NCBI RefSeq assembly: GCF_030268885.1
Contig: NZ_BSSA01000004.1
Span: 186,001-250,000, forward strand
Direction: 5' to 3'
Length of the DNA: 64,000 bases
Source of the DNA: Kitasatospora phosalacinea
Lineage (GTDB): Bacteria > Actinomycetota > Actinomycetes > Streptomycetales > Streptomycetaceae
Position numbers and translations under genes: made by a program. The notes beneath the pieces are model-generated. The model saw nothing but the letters and a program-made list of their open reading frames with translations, had not been told where the DNA came from and ran no database searches. Every line of letters starts with the position of its first letter. Positions within the stretch are counted from its first letter, which is position 1. Below are positions 42,102-49,992 of the stretch, piece after piece.

Positions 42102-44279
42102 GTGGCGCGGCGGCGGTCTTCCGGGGTGTGGTCGGTACTGGCCGAGGCGCAGCGCGAGCAGCACCGGCGCGCCGAGGCGCAGCGCAGGGCGGCGGCCGCC
42201 GCGCAGCGCGAGAACGAGCGGGCGCAGCGGGAGGCGCAGCGGGCCGCGGCCCGGGGCGAGCGGGAGGCGCTGAAGGCGTACCAGCAGGGGCGGGAGTCGG
42301 ACGCGGCCCGGCGGAGCGCCGAACTGGACGCGCGGGTCGCCGAGTTGCGCGGGGTGCTGGCGACCGGGCTGGCCGGGCCCGGGTTCTCGACGGCCGCGGG
42401 GGGCCGTCCGGCGGTGCCGCCGTTCGACCCCGGTCCGCTGGGCGTGCCGGTGCCGATGCCGGACCAGAACTGGTACCTGGTGCCGCCCCCGACGGGCCCG
42501 CAGGCGTACCACCCGGGGGCGCGGCGGCAGTGGGAGGAGCAGTCGGCGCAGGCCCGGGCCGCCTTCGAACGGGACTGGCAGGCGGCCTGGGCGGCCGAGC
42601 AGCAGCGGCAGTACCGGCTCGCCGAGTACCGCGCCCAGTACGAGGCGTGGGCGGCCGAGCGGCACCGGCTGCTGGCCGGGCAGGCGGCGCAGGCCGGGCG
42701 GTTGGCGGCGCGGCTGCGGGCGGGCGAGGCGGCGGCGGTCGCCGAGTACTTCGAGGCGGTCGTCGACTGGCGCGAGGACTGGCCGGACGGCTTCCCCGCC
42801 GACGGCGAGACCTCCTGGGACGCGTCGGCCCGGCGGCTGGTGGTGCGCTGGGAGCTGCCGCCGTACGAGGTGGTGCCGCCGGTGGGCCGGTACCGGTACG
42901 TCCGCTCCGAGGACCGCGAGGACGAGGTGGCCCGGCCGGTCGGCCAGCGCCGGGAGCTGTACCGCGAGGTGCTGGCGCAGTGCGCCCTGCGGGTGCTGGC
43001 GGAGGTGTTCCGGGCCGACGCCGACGGGCTGCTCGCCTCGGTGGGGCTGAACGGGGTGGTGGTCGCCACCGACCCGGCGACCGGACGGGAGGGCGAGCGC
43101 TGCCTGCTGGCCGTGGAGGTCGACCGGGAGGTCTTCGCGGGCCTGGCCCTGGACCGGGTCGCCCCGCTGGACTGCCTGGTCGACGCCCTCGGCGGGCGGA
43201 TCGCGGCCCGGCCGGACAAGGGCGGGACGGTGGCCGAGGTGCCGACCTCCGCGGCCGGGGCCCCCTCCCCCGCTCCCGTCCCCTCCCCGGTGGTGGACGG
43301 CGAAGGACCCGACCTGTTCGAGATGGACCCGCTGGAGTTCGAGGAGCTGATCGCCGAACTGTTCCGCCGCCGGGGCCTGCGCACCAGCACCACCGCGCGC
43401 AGCGGCGACGAGGGCGTGGACGTGCTGGCCGAGGACCCGGACCCGATCACCGGCGGGAAGATCGTCATCCAGGCCAAGCGCTACCGGAAGACCGTCCCGC
43501 CGAGCGCCGTCCGCGACCTGGAGTCCACCATGCGGCGGCAGGGCGCCAACCGGGGCATCCTGGTCACCACGGCGGGCTTCGGACCGGGCTCCCGCAAGCA
43601 CGCCGAGGGGCAGCCGCTCACCCTGGTCGACGGGCCGATGCTGCTCGCCCTGCTGCACGAACAGGGCCTGCCGGGGCGGCTCGGCCCGGCTCCGGCTCCG
43701 GCTCCGGCTATGGCCTCGGCTCCGGCTCCGGTTACGGCTGCGGCTGCGGCGATACCCGTGCAGCGGAGCGCCTCCGCCGTTGCCGTCGAACTGGCTCCGG
43801 GGCAGAACCTGGTGCTGCCGGGCGAGGAGGTGCGCGTCCGGTTCCGGTCGGGCGGCGCGGAGGCCGACCTGACGCTGCTGCTGCTCGACGCGGACGGCCG
43901 GGTCCGCCGTGACGAGGACTTCGTCTTCTACCACCAGCCGACCGCGGAGGACGGCGCCGTCACCCTGCGCCCGGACGACCGCAGCGCGACCGTGCGCACC
44001 GGCCGGCTCCCGGACGCGGTACGGCGGGTGGCGATCTCGGTCAACCTGGACGCGGACGGCGACGGCACCTGCGCGGACCTGGTCGACCCGGCGGTGGAAC
44101 TGGTCTGCGGCGGCGGCCACTGGGTCTTCCGTCCGCCCGCTGACCCGGCGGTCTCCGCGATGCTGGTCGCCGAGGTCTACCGCCACCCGGCGGACGGCTG
44201 GAAACTCCGCGCAGTGGGCCAGGGCTGGTCCGACGGCCTGGCGGGCCTGGCCCGCGACCACGGCGTGGACGTCGCGTAA
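42102..44279 (+). CDS. Mrr-type restriction endonuclease / TerD domain fusion protein
   Basis: 725 aa from the GTG at 42102 (in-frame TTG 42081 and GTG 42087 are alternatives). Residues 10-75 and 140-215 are Arg/Ala/Gln/Glu-rich coiled coils. A middle region of about 230-380 is unassigned. At about 404-523 lies an Mrr_cat nuclease domain: GDEGVDVL with Asp440 and IVIQAKRY with Gln457/Lys459 (D...QxK). An Ala/Pro linker follows. From about 562 to the end is a TerD domain (LLLLDADGRVRRDEDFVFYHQP; AVGQGWSDGLAGLARDHGVDV). TerD proteins bind Ca2+ in Ter stress systems, which I recall being linked to DNA-processing domains. Predicted soluble; defence or damage response is inference. Confidence 0.88.
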   Translation: MARRRSSGVWSVLAEAQREQHRRAEAQRRAAAAAQRENERAQREAQRAAARGEREALKAYQQGRESDAARRSAELDARVAELRGVLATGLAGPGFSTAAGGRPAVPPFDPGPLGVPVPMPDQNWYLVPPPTGPQAYHPGARRQWEEQSAQARAAFERDWQAAWAAEQQRQYRLAEYRAQYEAWAAERHRLLAGQAAQAGRLAARLRAGEAAAVAEYFEAVVDWREDWPDGFPADGETSWDASARRLVVRWELPPYEVVPPVGRYRYVRSEDREDEVARPVGQRRELYREVLAQCALRVLAEVFRADADGLLASVGLNGVVVATDPATGREGERCLLAVEVDREVFAGLALDRVAPLDCLVDALGGRIAARPDKGGTVAEVPTSAAGAPSPAPVPSPVVDGEGPDLFEMDPLEFEELIAELFRRRGLRTSTTARSGDEGVDVLAEDPDPITGGKIVIQAKRYRKTVPPSAVRDLESTMRRQGANRGILVTTAGFGPGSRKHAEGQPLTLVDGPMLLALLHEQGLPGRLGPAPAPAPAMASAPAPVTAAAAAIPVQRSASAVAVELAPGQNLVLPGEEVRVRFRSGGAEADLTLLLLDADGRVRRDEDFVFYHQPTAEDGAVTLRPDDRSATVRTGRLPDAVRRVAISVNLDADGDGTCADLVDPAVELVCGGGHWVFRPPADPAVSAMLVAEVYRHPADGWKLRAVGQGWSDGLAGLARDHGVDVA

Positions 44280-44320
44280 CCGCGGAGAGCGCAGCCCACC
44301 CAGTGGCGCGGGGAACTGCT

Positions 44321-44560
44321 GCGCACACCCGGCAAAGCCAGGAACCCGGGACGACCTGCCGCGCACACCCGGCGAAGCCAGGGGCGCGGGGAGACCTGCC
44401 GCGCACACCCGGCGAAGCCAGAGGCGCGGGGAGACCTGCCGCGCACACCCGGCGAAGCCAGGAACCCGGGAAGACCCGCCACGCACACCCGGCGAAGCCA
44501 GGAACCCGGGACGACCTGCCGCGCACACCCGGCGAAGCCAGGGGCGCGGGGAACTGCGCG
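44321..44560 (+). repeat. Six tandem 40-bp repeats
   Basis: Units begin at 44321, 44361, 44401, 44441, 44481 and 44521. The first half (GCGCACACCCGGCGAAGCCA) is nearly constant. The second half alternates between two versions, GGGGCGCGGGGAGACCTGCC-like (units 2, 3) and GGAACCCGGGACGACCTGCC-like (1, 4, 5). Unit 6 ends in GAACTGCGCG instead. A 15-bp GGCGCGGGGAACTGC occurs at both ends of the array (44305-44319 and 44543-44557). Confidence 0.95.
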
Positions 44561-44668
44561 AGCAACCAGGCACCCGCCGCAAGATCGCGAGCGGACATCA
44601 ACTCACCGCCCTCCCCGCGACCTTGCTGGCGTTCACCTGCCGCTGCGCGCAGTTCCCCGCGCCCCTGG
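44538..44668. repeat. Perfect 23-bp inverted repeat, 85-bp loop
   Basis: Arms 44538-44560 and 44646-44668 are exact reverse complements, built on GGGGCGCGGGGAACTGCGCG. The left arm overlaps the last 40-bp unit, the right arm the first unit of the next array. May form a large terminator-like hairpin between the convergent genes. Confidence 0.9.
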
Positions 44669-44766
44669 ATGCACCATCCCGCCGACGCGGCAGCCCTCCC
44701 CGCCCCTGGTTGCACCATCCCGCCGACGCAGCAACCCTCCCCACGCCCCTGGTTGCACCATCCCGC
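44661..44766 (+). repeat. Three tandem 41-43-bp repeats
   Basis: Units start at 44661, 44702 and 44745 with GCCCCTGG(A/T)TGCACCATC; the third is cut after about 22 bp. Confidence 0.85.
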
Positions 44767-44800
44767 TCGCCAAGTCCCGCGCCCCTGCGCGGTTGCGCGG

Positions 44801-45727
44801 CTACGCGTCGAGCGCCCGGGTGTGCTTCCACTCCGCCGCGCACTCGCGGTAGCCGAGCCAGGCGTTGATCGCGAGCATCGGGGCGTTGCCCGCGTCGTTC
44901 TGGGTGTACGCGGCGGTGAGGCCGCGGGCCTTGGCGCGGTGCAGGGAGTGGGCCTTGGCGAGTTTGGCCAGGCCGCGGCCGCGGTGGGTGGAGCGGGTCG
45001 CGGTGAAGGCGGACCAGTAGGTGCGGTGGCCGTCGGTCTGGGCGGCGGAGAAGGCGACGGCCTCGCCGTCCACCAGGACGACCGCGGTGAGGGTGTGGTC
45101 CTGGTCGGGGCGCTGCCAGATCTCGGCGAGCCAGCCCTCGTACGGCTGGTCGTCGAGGACGAGGTCGCCCGGCTCGGCGCGGGCGCCGTCGATGTCGACC
45201 AGGTAGATCGGGTACGGGTCGTCCAGGAAGTCGGCGGCGGTGCGCAGTTCGACGCCGGGCGGGGTGGGCGGCAGCGGGGGCAGTGGGGCGGTGAGGTCGA
45301 GGCCGGAGAAGCGGCCGGCCCGGCCGCTGCGCCGGTAGCCGCGGGCGGCGGCGAAGGCGAGGGCCTCGGGGGTGTCGTCGACCCAGCTGTGCGCGTCCCG
45401 GACGCCGAGGGCGGTGAGGTCCCGTTCGGCGGCGGTGAGCAGCGCGGTGCCGATGCCCGCGCCGCGGTGCTCGGGGAGCACGCTGACGTTGAGGAAGCCC
45501 TGGTGGGGGGTGGTGCTCTCGGGCACCGGGCCGAACCGGGCGGTGCCGACGACCCGGCCGGCCCGCTCGGCGACCAGCAGGTGGTAGTGCGGCAACTCGG
45601 CCTGCCAGGCGACCACTTCGGGGGTGGTGACCAGGTGCGGGCGACCGGCCCGGTAGGCCGCGGCGGCCCCGGTGGCGTCAGCGGGTGCGAACGGGCGGAT
45701 GCGGTACGGCGTCGAAGTCATAGGCAT
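44801..45727 (-). CDS. GNAT N-acetyltransferase with two tandem GNAT domains
   Basis: 308 aa. The N-terminal half has the acetyl-CoA motif VSVLPEHRGAGIGTALLTAAE (Q/RxxGxG/A); the C-terminal half repeats the fold with TRSTHRGRGLAKLAKAHSLH. Two catalytic-type folds in one chain resemble the mycothiol synthase/Eis-like layout, but substrate is unknown. Start could be ATG 45727 or 45721; a TAACGT box lies just upstream. Its 3' end abuts the repeat region. Confidence 0.88.
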   Translation of the reverse strand: MPMTSTPYRIRPFAPADATGAAAAYRAGRPHLVTTPEVVAWQAELPHYHLLVAERAGRVVGTARFGPVPESTTPHQGFLNVSVLPEHRGAGIGTALLTAAERDLTALGVRDAHSWVDDTPEALAFAAARGYRRSGRAGRFSGLDLTAPLPPLPPTPPGVELRTAADFLDDPYPIYLVDIDGARAEPGDLVLDDQPYEGWLAEIWQRPDQDHTLTAVVLVDGEAVAFSAAQTDGHRTYWSAFTATRSTHRGRGLAKLAKAHSLHRAKARGLTAAYTQNDAGNAPMLAINAWLGYRECAAEWKHTRALDA

Positions 45728-45920
45728 GTCACGTTAGCCAGTCGTTCGTCCGTGCGCTGCTGAATTTCCCCCCACCCGGGCGGGAGTTCGTTCAGCGAGG
45801 GTGAAACCTCAAGTTCAGCTCTGAGTTTCCGGTGTCCCGCTTGGCATCGGCGCGCCGCGGATACACCCTCGGCAACGGGGGATCCGGGTGACCGGAAAAC
45901 CCCGCGAAAGGGGGTGGAAT

Positions 45921-46760
45921 ATGTCTTCGTCCGATATTCCGCGATTGGGCACCGGGCTGGGCTGGCGCCCGGAGATCGACACCGCGGTGGAGCGGATGCC
46001 CGGCCTGGACTGGGTGGAGGTGGTCGCCGAGAACGTCTGCGCCGACCATCTGCCGCCCTCGCTGGTCGAGCTGCGCGCCCGCGGCGTCAGGGTCGTCCCG
46101 CACGGCGTCTCGCTCGGCCTCGGGGACGCCACCGTCCCCGCCCCGGCCCGGCTGGCCCGGCTGGCCGCCGTCACCGAGGCGCTCGGGGCGCCGCTGGTCA
46201 GCGAGCACCTGGCGTTCGTCCGGGCGGGCGGCCTGGAGGCCGGACACCTGCTGCCGGTGCCGCGCACCCGGGAGGCGCTGCGGGTGGTGGTCGCCAACGT
46301 CCGGATCGCCCAGCAGGAGCTGCCCGTACCGCTGGCCCTGGAGAACATCGCCGCCCAACTCGCATGGCCTGGTGACGAGTTGACGGAGGCGCAGTTCCTC
46401 GCCGAACTGGTCGAACGCACCGGCGTCCGCCTGCTGGTGGACGTCGCCAACCTGCACACCAACCACGTCAACCTGGGCGTCGACCCGGCCGCCGAACTCG
46501 ACCGGCTGCCGCTGGAGGCCCTCGCCTACGTGCACGTCGCGGGCGGCGTCGAGCGGGACGGCGTCTGGCACGACACCCACACCCACCCCGTCACCGCGCC
46601 CGTGCTGGACGTGCTGGCCGCGCTCTGCGCCCGCACCGACCCGCCCGGGGTGCTGCTGGAACGGGACGGCGCGTACCCGCCGCCCGCCGAACTGTCCGCC
46701 GAACTCGACGCCATCCGCCGCGTCCAGCACCTCCACCGCAGGGAGACCGCCCGTGTCTGA
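45921..46760 (+). CDS. Multinuclear non-heme iron oxidase (MNIO, DUF692 family)
   Basis: 279 aa TIM-barrel protein of the MbnB/TglH family. These iron enzymes modify cysteine or other residues in ribosomal peptides. Candidate metal ligands by motif: His61 ([11 protein letters not shown]), His96 (VSEHLAFV), Glu141 (LALENIA), Asp174/Asn177/His179 ([12 protein letters not shown]), His205 (YVHVAGG), Asp218/His220/His222 (WHDTHTHP) and Glu247 (LLERDG). All the usual blocks are present. AAAGGGGGTGG precedes ATG. It overlaps the next gene by 8 nt and leads a plus-strand set with two TIGR04222-like genes. The product is unknown. Confidence 0.92.
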   Translation: MSSSDIPRLGTGLGWRPEIDTAVERMPGLDWVEVVAENVCADHLPPSLVELRARGVRVVPHGVSLGLGDATVPAPARLARLAAVTEALGAPLVSEHLAFVRAGGLEAGHLLPVPRTREALRVVVANVRIAQQELPVPLALENIAAQLAWPGDELTEAQFLAELVERTGVRLLVDVANLHTNHVNLGVDPAAELDRLPLEALAYVHVAGGVERDGVWHDTHTHPVTAPVLDVLAALCARTDPPGVLLERDGAYPPPAELSAELDAIRRVQHLHRRETARV

Positions 46761-47190
46761 GCAGCACGAGTACCTGATCCGCGACCGTGCCGACGCCGAA
46801 CTCGCCCTCGCTCGAGTCCAGTTGGCCCACCGACAGGAGCAACTGCTGGCCGCCCTGGTGGCGGGCGGTCCCGCCCCCGCGGGCTTCGACCCGGAGCAAC
46901 TGCGCGGCCAGGCCGAGGGCCTGCTGGCCAAGCGCCGGGAGACCGTCGGCCACCTGCTGCCCGAGCTCCCCGACCTGCTCGGTCCCGACTTCGCCCCGCT
47001 GTTCGCCCGCTACGCCAGCGGCCGACCGCTCACCGGCGGCCACCGCGCCGACGCCCGGGCCTTCGCCGCATGGGCCCTCGACGCCGCCCCCGACGCCCCC
47101 TGGCACCCCGCACTGCGCCGCCTGCTGCACCCCACCGCCTCCCGCTGGAGCCGCCTGCTACCGCGCCGGACGGCGAAGGCGCACCCGTAA
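46753..47190 (+). CDS. Hypothetical 145-aa protein, candidate MNIO partner
   Basis: No domain recognised with certainty. Helical throughout; an N-terminal heptad-like stretch ([27 protein letters not shown]) then [34 protein letters not shown], which is reminiscent of the N-terminal part of DUF2063-type proteins that accompany other MNIO enzymes. The GTG has GGGAG 8 nt upstream and the gene overlaps the MNIO gene, so the products are coupled. MNIO enzymes generally need a partner that recruits the substrate peptide; that role is inferred from position. Confidence 0.6.
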   Translation: MSEQHEYLIRDRADAELALARVQLAHRQEQLLAALVAGGPAPAGFDPEQLRGQAEGLLAKRRETVGHLLPELPDLLGPDFAPLFARYASGRPLTGGHRADARAFAAWALDAAPDAPWHPALRRLLHPTASRWSRLLPRRTAKAHP

Positions 47191-47208
47191 CCGGCCCACC
47201 GCCCGCGG

Positions 47209-47383
47209 CCACACTTCGCTCAGCGCCGCACCGTCCCGCGCGGCCACACTTCGTCCCACGTCACACTGTGCCGCGCCGCCACACTTCGCTCCGCACCGAA
47301 CCATCCCGCGCCGCCACACTTCGCTCCGCGCCGCACCGTCCCGCACCACCACACTTCGCGCAGCGCCGCACCGTCCCGCGCCG
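47209..47383 (+). repeat. Five tandem 35-bp repeats upstream of the Cys-rich membrane protein gene
   Basis: Units begin at 47209, 47244, 47279, 47314 and 47349, each opening CCACACTTCG and (except the diverged second unit) continuing to a CCGTCCCGCG-like end. Period is exactly 35 bp with no indels. The array fills most of the 221-bp gap and ends 29 nt before the next start codon. Confidence 0.95.
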
Positions 47384-47411
47384 CGCCGCCCACAGAAGGG
47401 ATCCACGGGGG

Positions 47412-48479
47412 ATGTGGAACTTCCGGTTCTTCCTGGCCTTCGCGCTCGTCGCGCTCTCACTCGCCGTCGCCGCCGTCTTCAACTGGCGCAGCCGTCGGGT
47501 CACCGACCCGAAGGGGCTGCCCGGACGCGGCCAGCCGCTGTTGGACGTCGCCTTCCTGGCCGGCGGCCCGGCCCGGGTCGTCGACACCGTCCTGGTCCGG
47601 ATGGAGCGCGAGGGACGGGTGGTGATCTCCCGGGCCCGCCGGGTCACCGTCACCTCCGAGGGGACGTCCGACCCGGTCGAGCGCGTCCTGGTCACCGCCG
47701 TCGGCGGCCGGGCCGGGCGCGACCTGTCGGTGCTGCGCACCTCCGTGACGGGCAGCCCCGAGGTACAGCGGATCGGCGACGCGCTCGCCGCCCGCGGCCT
47801 GATGCGCCACCCCGCCGCGCTGAAGGCCGCCTGGCGGGCCCGCAAGCTGGTGGTGCTGGCGCTGCTCGTGACGGTGGTGCTCGGCGTGGTCTCCACCGTC
47901 CAGTGGCTGGACGACCCCAAGTGGGACACCACCGCACCGCCGTTCCCCCCGTACGGCGTGCTGGTGCTGTTCACGGTGATCAGCCTGATCGCCACCCGCC
48001 CCGCGAGGAGCCGGATCACCCCGGCCGGGCGGCGCCAGTTGCTGCTCGTCCGCGGCAGCACCCCGTGGCGGCCGTACGAGGTCGCCGCCGAGCACGCCGA
48101 GTTGGTCGGCGCGTTCGCCCTGGACGGCACCCTCGCGCTCCGCGCGTCCGAGCACCGGGCGCTGCGCGAGGCGCTGACCGGCCCGTACTCCTCCACCCGC
48201 CCGCCCCGCTCCTCCCGGGGCTCCGGTTCCCGGGGGAGCAGCGACCCGGGCCTCGGGGGCAGCGCGGGCACCGGGACAGTGGTCTGGTGCGGGTCGACCA
48301 CAACCTCCTCCTGCGGTTCCTCGGGCGGCCACGGCTCCTCGCACCACTCCTGCGGCGGGTCCTCGCACTCCTCCTGCGGGTCGTCCTCGCACTCCTGCGG
48401 GTCCTCGTCGAGCTCGTGCGGGTCGTCGAGCTCCTGCGGGTCGAGCTGCGGGGGTGGCGGCGGGTGCGGCAGTTCCTGA
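47412..48479 (+). CDS. TIGR04222-like membrane protein with Cys/Ser/Gly/His-rich C-terminal tail
   Basis: 355 aa. Helices at about 4-23, 143-163 and 176-192. The core block FLAGGPARVVDTVLVRMEREGRVVIS marks the TIGR04222 family. From residue 292 to the end the chain becomes a low-complexity tail of Cys, Ser, Gly and His with nine Cys (293, 301, 314, 322, 329, 336, 342, 346, 352) in SCGSS-type repeats and five His. Such a tail next to an MNIO could be a metal-binding segment or a modification substrate. ATG at 47412; the ribosome site is poor (GGGGG). I recall TIGR04222 genes lying near DUF692 genes in Streptomyces; unverified. Confidence 0.85.
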   Translation: MWNFRFFLAFALVALSLAVAAVFNWRSRRVTDPKGLPGRGQPLLDVAFLAGGPARVVDTVLVRMEREGRVVISRARRVTVTSEGTSDPVERVLVTAVGGRAGRDLSVLRTSVTGSPEVQRIGDALAARGLMRHPAALKAAWRARKLVVLALLVTVVLGVVSTVQWLDDPKWDTTAPPFPPYGVLVLFTVISLIATRPARSRITPAGRRQLLLVRGSTPWRPYEVAAEHAELVGAFALDGTLALRASEHRALREALTGPYSSTRPPRSSRGSGSRGSSDPGLGGSAGTGTVVWCGSTTTSSCGSSGGHGSSHHSCGGSSHSSCGSSSHSCGSSSSSCGSSSSCGSSCGGGGGCGSS

Positions 48480-48490
48480 GCCGCGCCCGA

Positions 48491-48538
48491 GCCCGCACCG
48501 AAGCCCGCACCGGCGCCCGCACGGAAGCCCGCATCGGG
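48491..48538 (+). repeat. Four tandem 12-bp repeats after the Cys-rich gene
   Basis: Units GCCCGCACCGAA, GCCCGCACCGGC, GCCCGCACGGAA, GCCCGCATCGGG start 11 nt after the stop codon. Period 12 would encode a regular peptide if the stop were read through. Confidence 0.7.
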
Positions 48539-48617
48539 GCCGCGCCGAGTCACAGTTCGGTATCGCGGCCCGGGTATGCGTTCCGTTCCCGGCGCGCACA
48601 GGACTAGAACAAAAAGC

Positions 48618-49379
48618 ATGTGGGTGCTGCTGCTGATCCCGTCCTGTGCCGCCGCGGTGTACTCCTGCCTCCGCCTGGTACGGGTCGCCGCGATCGCCGA
48701 CGCCCTCACCGGACGGCCCCCGCACCCCGCCCACCGGCTCTCCGGCGTGGGCCTCTACGAGACCGCGTACCTGGCCGGCGGTCCGGCCCGGGTGGTCGAC
48801 CTGGCGCTGGTGCGGATGGCCGGGGTGGGGCGTCTGCACCTCGCCCACACCGGCTGGACCACCGTCGTGGACCCGCAGGGCCGCGGCCGCCTCGAACGGG
48901 CCCTGATCGGTGCGATCGGCCCCGAGGGCCAGTGCCGCACCGCCCAGCTCAAGGCCGCGCTGGCCGTGCACCCCACCGTCCGCGACATCGGCGACCGGCT
49001 CACCACGGCGGGGCTGGCGACCCCGGCCGTCGTCCGCGACCACGCCCTGCGGGCGGTCCGGCAGGTCCGCTACGCGCTGGTCGGTGCGGCCGCGATGCTG
49101 CTGCTGACCGTCCTGCTCACCGCCCCGGACGGGGACACCGCCCGCACCGCCGCCGCCTGGTACGCCCTGCCCCTGGTCCTGACCGGCGGCACCCTGCTGA
49201 TGGCCCGGGTCGACGTCCACGCCTACACCGCGTGGGCCGCCCCCGCCGGCCAGACCCTGCTGCGGGCCCTCCCCTGCCGCCACACCCCCGTCACCGACGA
49301 CGACCTGCTCACCGCCGTCGCCATCTCCGGCCCGGCCGCCGTCCGGGATCCGCGCCTGCGCGCGGCGCTCGGTTCCTAG
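48618..49379 (+). CDS. Second TIGR04222-like membrane protein (no Cys tail)
   Basis: 253 aa. Shares YLAGGPARVVDLALVRMAGVGRLHLA with the preceding gene, so the two are paralogues. Helices at about 2-18, 156-172 and 182-198. It ends after the globular part with no Cys/Gly-rich extension. ATG at 48618 after AAAAAGC; AGGAC lies 13 nt upstream, so translation may be weak or the start leaderless. It closes the MNIO set; the next gene is convergent. Confidence 0.8.
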   Translation: MWVLLLIPSCAAAVYSCLRLVRVAAIADALTGRPPHPAHRLSGVGLYETAYLAGGPARVVDLALVRMAGVGRLHLAHTGWTTVVDPQGRGRLERALIGAIGPEGQCRTAQLKAALAVHPTVRDIGDRLTTAGLATPAVVRDHALRAVRQVRYALVGAAAMLLLTVLLTAPDGDTARTAAAWYALPLVLTGGTLLMARVDVHAYTAWAAPAGQTLLRALPCRHTPVTDDDLLTAVAISGPAAVRDPRLRAALGS

Positions 49380-49454
49380 ACCGGTGGCCCCGGAGCCGGA
49401 CGGCAGCGCGCGGACGCCCGGACCACCGGCCGCGAGCGACCGCCCGCCCGGCGC

Positions 49455-49853
49455 TCACCCGGCGGCCGCGGCGGAGGAGGAGTGCGGGGATCCGACGCGG
49501 TGCAGGGTGCCGTCCGGGTCGACGTAGCCGAACTCGCGCAGCCCGTACGGGGTGTCGGCCGGTCCGGTCAGCCGCCCGGGCGGGTCCGCCGCCGCCCACT
49601 CGGCGTGCACCGCGTCGGCGTCCGACACGTACAGGTAGACCACCGCGCCGGTGCGCAGCGGGTCGTGTTCGGCCCACTCGGTCAGGTGGAGCTCCACCGC
49701 GCCGCGCGAGACGAAGCCGTACCGGGAGCCGTCCTCGTACGGTTCGGTCGTGAAGCCGAGGCGGCCGTAGCGGGCCAGGGCGGCGGCCAGGTCACGGACC
49801 GGGACGACCGGGGCGACCCGTTCGAACACGACGGGGCCGGGTGCTGCGGACAC
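49455..49853 (-). CDS. VOC family protein (glyoxalase/bleomycin-resistance fold)
   Basis: 132 aa single VOC domain: VVPVRDLAAALARYGRLGFTTEPYEDGSRYGF at the N-terminus and FGYVDPDGTLHRVGSP at the C-terminus, with a Glu/His metal-type pattern (ELHLTEW; REFGYVDPDG). The GTG at 49853 has GGAGGAG 4 nt upstream; the longer open frame upstream is not coding-like. Possible roles are antibiotic binding or glyoxalase-like chemistry; not determinable. Confidence 0.85.
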   Translation of the reverse strand: MSAAPGPVVFERVAPVVPVRDLAAALARYGRLGFTTEPYEDGSRYGFVSRGAVELHLTEWAEHDPLRTGAVVYLYVSDADAVHAEWAAADPPGRLTGPADTPYGLREFGYVDPDGTLHRVGSPHSSSAAAAG

Positions 49854-49992
49854 GCGCTCCTCCGGGGGCGGACGGTGGGTGCGCCCGGACCGGACCGCGT
49901 CCCGCGGGGGGAGCGTCCGGTCCGGGCCCTGGTGCCGTTCGGTCTCTCCGGTGCGGGCCCGGCGCAAACCCGGGTGCGGGCCCGGTACCGGC

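Larger units (their letters stand above)
44280..44800. other. 521-bp gene-free, repeat-rich intergenic region
   Basis: Between two convergent genes. It holds a 40-bp tandem array, a long inverted repeat and a 41-43-bp array, listed separately. Frames open across it are low-complexity products of the repeats. Confidence 0.75.

Noticed and set aside
44321..44560. CRISPR-like periodic array
   Set aside because: Units are contiguous, there are no unique spacers, the variable half has just two versions, and no cas gene is near.
44280..44868. Open frames across the 40-bp repeats
   Set aside because: They encode period-driven low-complexity peptides with no start signal and extend from shadow frames of the neighbours.
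46787..48607. 606-aa plus-strand frame over the MNIO partner and Cys-rich gene
   Set aside because: It is a shadow frame; the other frame has signal/helix structure and the family block.
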